Source: an uncultured Collinsella sp. (lineage in GTDB: Bacteria > Actinomycetota > Coriobacteriia > Coriobacteriales > Coriobacteriaceae). Taken from it: a stretch of 64,000 nucleotides of DNA. The stretch's first letter is position 1. Every line of letters begins with the position of its first letter. Where the stretch lies: assembly GCA_900755685.1 (NCBI GenBank), contig CAAEHI010000019.1:1-64000 (forward strand). The letters are read 5' to 3'. Under the pieces are notes generated by a model, which was not told where the DNA came from, made no database searches, and saw only the letters and a list, made by a program, of their open reading frames with translations. A program made the position numbers and the translations under genes. Below are positions 60,492-64,000 of this stretch, one piece after another.

Positions 60492-60557
60492 CGTCTCTGT
60501 CCTCATTTCGCAACGTGTTCAACTCGTGCTAAGTATACAGACGCAGCGATGCGGCGG

Positions 60558-60737
60558 TTATCCAAAGAGCCCGCCGAACAGTCCGCGGCGGCGCTCGTCT
60601 TGCTTTTTCGAAGCGTCACCCTGAGTTTTCTTGTCCTGCCGCTTCTTACGGTCCTGCTCCAGCTCATCATCGTCGAGCAGCATATCCCACTCAAACGGGT
60701 CATCCGTCAGATCGAACAGGCCATCGTCATCAAACAT
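60558..60737 (-). CDS. Small acidic/basic protein, hypothetical
   Basis: A 59-residue protein with an excellent ribosome site (GGGAGG, 5 nt before the ATG). The first half is acidic (MFDDDGLFDL..DDDELEQD), the second is Lys/Arg/Gln-rich (KKRQDKK, KKQDERRR), and the end is GLFGGLFG. It is unrecognised. It lies 18 bp after the HIRAN gene and before the phosphatase, so it belongs to their operon. The layout resembles a short charged bridging peptide or interaction tag. Confidence 0.75.
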   Translation of the reverse strand: MFDDDGLFDLTDDPFEWDMLLDDDELEQDRKKRQDKKTQGDASKKQDERRRGLFGGLFG

Positions 60738-60755
60738 GGCAGCCTCCCTTACCGA

Positions 60756-61082
60756 CTAGCGAGCATCCACCACGTAGAGGCCAACGCGCACCTGGTGCCA
60801 CGGGCTACGCTCGGGGGCAACCTGCTGCACGCGCGCCTCAAATACACCCTCGTGGCCGTAATACATCATCAAGGACAGCGGACCGACCTCGTTTCCCGGA
60901 ACATAGCCAAGCTTGGTGTTGCCGCAGTAGATCGCAACCGCCTCAGGATCATGGGGGTTATCGCGCTCGGCACACAGCGTCAGCTTATCGCCAACCTTAA
61001 GATCGCCCAGGACCAAAGCGCCGTCGGCATACTGAAATCCTGCGATATGGAACGACAAAAGAACACGCGAAGGCTCGTACAT
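60756..61082 (-). CDS. HIRAN-domain protein
   Basis: A stand-alone HIRAN domain of 108 residues: FHIAGFQYADG, LKVGDKLTL, ERDNPHDPEAVAIY, KLGYVPGNE. In eukaryotic HLTF the domain binds 3' DNA ends; in bacteria free-standing copies are linked to DNA repair or stress. GAGGAG lies before the ATG. First gene of the small operon that continues with the charged 59-residue protein and the metallophosphatase. Confidence 0.88.
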   Translation of the reverse strand: MYEPSRVLLSFHIAGFQYADGALVLGDLKVGDKLTLCAERDNPHDPEAVAIYCGNTKLGYVPGNEVGPLSLMMYYGHEGVFEARVQQVAPERSPWHQVRVGLYVVDAR

Positions 61083-61287
61083 GGCAGCTCCTCTAACAGC
61101 CGGATAAACCGGCGCTTAACCTTACTGAGAAGCTTACGGGCCCGTGCGGACACAAATTCACCCGCTCGCGCCTTTCAATCGCTCGTCGCTACGTCTGCGA
61201 GACAGAGCGCTTGCAGATAAGATAGCGGCATGGATGGCACCCGTGGCAGCGGGTCTTGCCAACTCCGATACACGTTTTCATTGTGAG

Positions 61288-61332
61288 AAGTGGCCGTCTT
61301 CGCTTACGCGGGGGCGGCCACTTTGTTTGTCC
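61288..61332 (+). terminator. Terminator-like hairpin of unknown transcript
   Basis: AAGTGGCCG (61288-61296) pairs with CGGCCACTT (61315-61323), followed by TGTTTGT on the plus strand. No plus-strand gene precedes it, so it ends an unseen RNA from 61140-61280 or is a relic. It lies 25 bp past the end of the leftward aldehyde dehydrogenase gene but has no T-tract in that direction. No coding frame with a ribosome site occurs in 61083-61347. Confidence 0.35.
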
Positions 61333-61347
61333 CTATGTCATCTGATT

Positions 61348-62727
61348 CTAATGTACAAACATGCGCACGAACTTGTGCTTCCAGCTTGCATAGGGGGCGT
61401 AGCGGAACGGCACGTCCAGCCATGTCGCCTTGTTCACGATGCTCTTCTTGTGGCTAAACGTATCGAAACTCTCGCGGCCATGGTACTGCCCCATACCGCT
61501 CGCTCCCATGCCGCCAAAGCCCATATGGCTCGTAGCCAAATGCATAATGGTGTCATTAACACAGCCGCCGCCAAAGGGCACGTAGCGCACAAAGCGCTGC
61601 TGAACCGCACGGTCATGGCTAAAGATATACAGGGCCAGCGGCGTCGGACGATCCGCAATAAACGTTTCGGCCTCGTCTAGGCTCTCAAACGTCAGCACCG
61701 GCAAAATGGGGCCGAAAATCTCCTCCTGCATCACAGCGTCATCGGGGGCCACGCCGTCTAGGATCGTCGGCTCAATCTTGAGCGACGACTCGCGCTCCGT
61801 GCCTCGCAGCACAACCTTATCGGGGTCGATCAGCCCACGCACGCGCGCAAAATGCTTGGCGTTGACGATATGTCCGTAGTCCTCGTTATCGAGCGGATGC
61901 TCGCCAAACATACGGCGGACCTCCCCCTTGATGAGGCCCAGCAGCTCGTCGTGCACGCTCGTATCGACCAGCAGGTAGTCGGGCGCCACGCAGGTCTGCC
62001 CCACGTTGAGCCATTTACCAAAGGCGATACGCCGTGCCGCAACCTTCAAGTTTGCCGTCGCATCCACGATGCAGGGACTCTTTCCGCCCAGCTCAAGCGT
62101 CACGGGCGTAAGGTTTTTACTTGCGCGCCCCATGACGAGCTTGCCGACCGGAACGCTACCGGTAAAGAAGATCTTGTCCCAGCACTCATCGAGTAGCGCT
62201 TCGTTTTCGACCCGCCCGCCCTCGACAACCGTCACCAGGCGCGGATCAAACGCCTCTTCACAGATCTGTTTGAGCACTGCGCTCGATGCCGGAGCATAGG
62301 CACTCGGCTTGATGACCACAGTATTGCCCGCGGCAAGGGCGCCGGCGAGTGGCTCGAGCGTCAGCAAAAACGGATAGTTCCACGGAGCCATGATGAGCGT
62401 GACGCCATAGGGCACGGCCTGCGTTTTGCACACACTCACGGCGTTGGCGAGGTCACACGGACGCAGACGCGGACGACTCCATCGAGCCACATGCGCAATC
62501 TGATGGCGAATCTCGGAAAGCGACGTGCCGATCTCGCACATATATGCCTCGTCATGCGACTTTCCCAAATCGGTCTTGAGCGCATGGGCAATATCGGCCT
62601 CGTGCGCCCGTACCGTATCGCGTAAACTCACGAGCGTGCGACGTCGAGCATCGACATCAAACGTAGCGTGCGTCTTAAAGTAGGTGCGCTGATCGCCGAC
62701 GATGCGCGCGATTTCCTCGGTGTTCAT
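61348..62727 (-). CDS. Aldehyde dehydrogenase (class 3-like)
   Basis: NAD(P)-dependent aldehyde dehydrogenase of 459 residues, short like ALDH3/YwdH members. LIMAPWNYPF and VVIKPSAYAP are cofactor-region motifs, LELGGKSP holds the general base Glu, and the nucleophile is in NVGQTCVAPDY. QEEIFGPILPV follows. The C-terminal hydrophobic-basic tail (RYAPYASWKHKFVRMF) resembles the membrane-associated ALDH3 end. It follows the iron alcohol dehydrogenase by 8 bp, so alcohol to aldehyde to acid (or reverse) is the likely pathway. Substrate unknown. Confidence 0.92.
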   Translation of the reverse strand: MNTEEIARIVGDQRTYFKTHATFDVDARRRTLVSLRDTVRAHEADIAHALKTDLGKSHDEAYMCEIGTSLSEIRHQIAHVARWSRPRLRPCDLANAVSVCKTQAVPYGVTLIMAPWNYPFLLTLEPLAGALAAGNTVVIKPSAYAPASSAVLKQICEEAFDPRLVTVVEGGRVENEALLDECWDKIFFTGSVPVGKLVMGRASKNLTPVTLELGGKSPCIVDATANLKVAARRIAFGKWLNVGQTCVAPDYLLVDTSVHDELLGLIKGEVRRMFGEHPLDNEDYGHIVNAKHFARVRGLIDPDKVVLRGTERESSLKIEPTILDGVAPDDAVMQEEIFGPILPVLTFESLDEAETFIADRPTPLALYIFSHDRAVQQRFVRYVPFGGGCVNDTIMHLATSHMGFGGMGASGMGQYHGRESFDTFSHKKSIVNKATWLDVPFRYAPYASWKHKFVRMFVH

Positions 62728-62735
62728 GGGCCCTC

Positions 62736-63956
62736 CTAGTTCTCGTCCTCAAACATACCACCCGCGACGACTTCGTACATACGCTCGAGCTCCAAACGGT
62801 CCATCAAAAGCGGAACGGGGTACAGCGGATTGGCCTCGGCATCGGCATGTGCTGCCATCTGCGGAATGTCAGAGCGGCGAATGCCCGCCACATATTTGGG
62901 AATGTCCAAGGCGGCGTTCATGCGGTCGACCCAATCGATAAAGGCCTCGGCCGCCAGGCTGTCCTGCGCGGTAGCCGGCGCAATGCCCGCCATGCGAGCA
63001 AGATCGGCAAGCTTGGGGGCGGCGGCGTCACCATAAGCGCGAAGCATGTGCGGCAGGATGATCGCGTTGGCTAAACCGTGCGGAATTCCGTATCGGCCGC
63101 CCAGACTGTGCGCGATGGCATGCACATATCCAACATAGGAGCGCGTAAAGGCAACACCCGCCTTATACGCCGCCGAAAGCATATTGCGACGCGCACGCAT
63201 GTCGTCGCCATGCTCATAGGCCTCGAGCAAATTGTCGTGGATGAGTTGAACCGCTTGTCGCGCCATCTTGCGCGTATAGGGCGTGGTGCTTCGTCCGATA
63301 AAGGCCTCGACGGCATGCGTCAGGGCGTCCATGCCCGTTTGCCCCGTAATGGAGGCGGGCAGACCGCGCGTAAACTCGGGGTCGTGCACCGCAAAGCGCG
63401 GGATAAGCACAAAGTCGTTAATGGGATACTTGTAGTGTGTTTCGTCATCGGTAATTACTGCTGCAAGCGTGACCTCGCTTCCCGTACCTGCCGTGGTGGG
63501 AACGGCGATGAGCAGCGGTAGACGACGATGAATCCGCAGCAGTCCGCGCATCTTGTTGATGGGCTTGTCTGGCTGCGCGATGCGTGTTCCCACGCCCTTG
63601 GCGCAGTCCATGGCCGAGCCACCACCAAAGCCGATAATGGCCTGGCAGGCGCGCTCTCGATACAGGGACGCCGCTTCTTCCACGTTTGAAACCGTGGGGT
63701 TCGCACGCGTTTCGGCATAGACCGCAACGCCAATTCCCTTGGACGCGAGCGCTGTCTCGAGCGGTGCCGTGAGCCCCAGACGGGCAATGCCGGGATCCGT
63801 CACGATAAGAACCCGCTGTATCGAACGCTTTTGAAGCACTGTGGGCACATCCTCAGCGTGCTCCAGAATGCGTGGCTCGGTATAGGGCAGCACCGGCAAT
63901 GCGATGCGAAAAACCGTCTGATATGTTCGGCACCAGGCACGACGGGCTAGATGCAT
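62736..63956 (-). CDS. Iron-containing alcohol dehydrogenase
   Basis: Group III alcohol dehydrogenase of 406 residues. IIGFGGGSAMDCAKG is the NAD(P) loop and VPTTAGTGSEVT follows. TGMDALTHAVEAFIG and VHAIAHSLGGRYGIPHGLANAI hold the metal-binding histidines. Oxidises or reduces medium-size alcohols or aldehydes with NAD(P). GGAG lies before the ATG. An inverted repeat (63975-63990) lies right upstream, suggesting control by a small repressor. It leads a two-gene operon with the aldehyde dehydrogenase. Confidence 0.92.
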   Translation of the reverse strand: MHLARRAWCRTYQTVFRIALPVLPYTEPRILEHAEDVPTVLQKRSIQRVLIVTDPGIARLGLTAPLETALASKGIGVAVYAETRANPTVSNVEEAASLYRERACQAIIGFGGGSAMDCAKGVGTRIAQPDKPINKMRGLLRIHRRLPLLIAVPTTAGTGSEVTLAAVITDDETHYKYPINDFVLIPRFAVHDPEFTRGLPASITGQTGMDALTHAVEAFIGRSTTPYTRKMARQAVQLIHDNLLEAYEHGDDMRARRNMLSAAYKAGVAFTRSYVGYVHAIAHSLGGRYGIPHGLANAIILPHMLRAYGDAAAPKLADLARMAGIAPATAQDSLAAEAFIDWVDRMNAALDIPKYVAGIRRSDIPQMAAHADAEANPLYPVPLLMDRLELERMYEVVAGGMFEDEN

Positions 63957-63974
63957 AAAGGAAACTCCTTCATT

Positions 63975-63990
63975 TGTTGATAGGTCAACA
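63975..63990. promoter_or_regulatory. Operator-like palindrome upstream of the adh-aldh operon
   Basis: TGTTGA-TAGG-TCAACA is a perfect 6-bp inverted repeat with a 4-bp centre. It lies 19 bp before the iron-ADH start codon, just upstream of its ribosome site. The form resembles MarR/TetR-type operators. The rest of the promoter lies beyond the window edge, and no regulator gene is visible. Confidence 0.5.
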
Positions 63991-64000
63991 TTTGCTCGCC

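Noticed and set aside
61140..61332. Possible small RNA ending at the 61288-61323 hairpin
   Set aside because: There is a terminator-like hairpin but no clear promoter and no recognisable RNA family; only the hairpin is reported.

Overview
The window (64 kb, roughly 60% GC by eye) looks like chromosome from a Coriobacteriia-type actinobacterium, most likely a Collinsella or close relative. This is inferred from gene content and remembered family resemblance, not from a search: a single-chain PurL of 1248 residues, an actinobacterial Ski2-like helicase, a ferredoxin-fused EtfA, a sortase-type surface gene and GC-rich codon use. Almost every gene has a clear GGAGG-type ribosome binding site, which fixes most starts.

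Layout. 1-2.1 kb: infC-rpmI-rplT (leftward) with a terminator-like leader and an apparent AUA start for infC, then tRNA-Leu(CAA), whose 3' end is partly duplicated downstream. 2.1-14.2 kb: a transglutaminase-like protein, fructose-bisphosphate aldolase, an MBL-fold hydrolase, a bifunctional RelA/SpoT, a RecJ nuclease fused to an SF2 helicase, a BASS-family transporter and a cutC-DUF4931 pair. 14.3-20.7 kb: a complete liv-type branched-chain amino acid ABC operon with two tandem binding-protein genes, the upstream one frameshifted. 20.9-34.6 kb: homoserine dehydrogenase, a BaiA-like SDR, a CPA2 antiporter, PurL, a DMT exporter, a diguanylate cyclase, a KDG permease, AzlCD and an HD hydrolase. 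34.6-38.2 kb: a lactate-dehydrogenase/EtfBA-type operon with a ferredoxin domain on EtfA.

38.6-41.8 kb is a rightward cassette of small, mostly secreted or anchored proteins, one with an LPxTG-like sorting signal. 42.7-48.3 kb carries a three-gene module, TerB_N/TerB_C protein, BrxC/BrxD-type (DUF2791) ATPase and Lhr-like DEAD helicase. Its parts match components of BREX- and DISARM-related phage-defence islands, and it is the best candidate here for an under-described system. 48.4-55 kb holds a spermidine-synthase-like protein, an Elp3 homologue, a DUF4097/XRE pair, a Trm9-like methyltransferase and a divergent TrmB, suggesting a tRNA wobble-modification neighbourhood. 55-64 kb contains a Ski2-like helicase, a DUF2130 protein, a HIRAN/small acidic protein/metallophosphatase operon and an aldehyde/alcohol dehydrogenase pair.

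Intergenic regions are rich in long palindromes. The most regular is an array of four hairpin units with an exact 62-bp period at 23305-23539. Others lie at 3785-3876, 14234-14302, 55037-55159 and 59891-59927.
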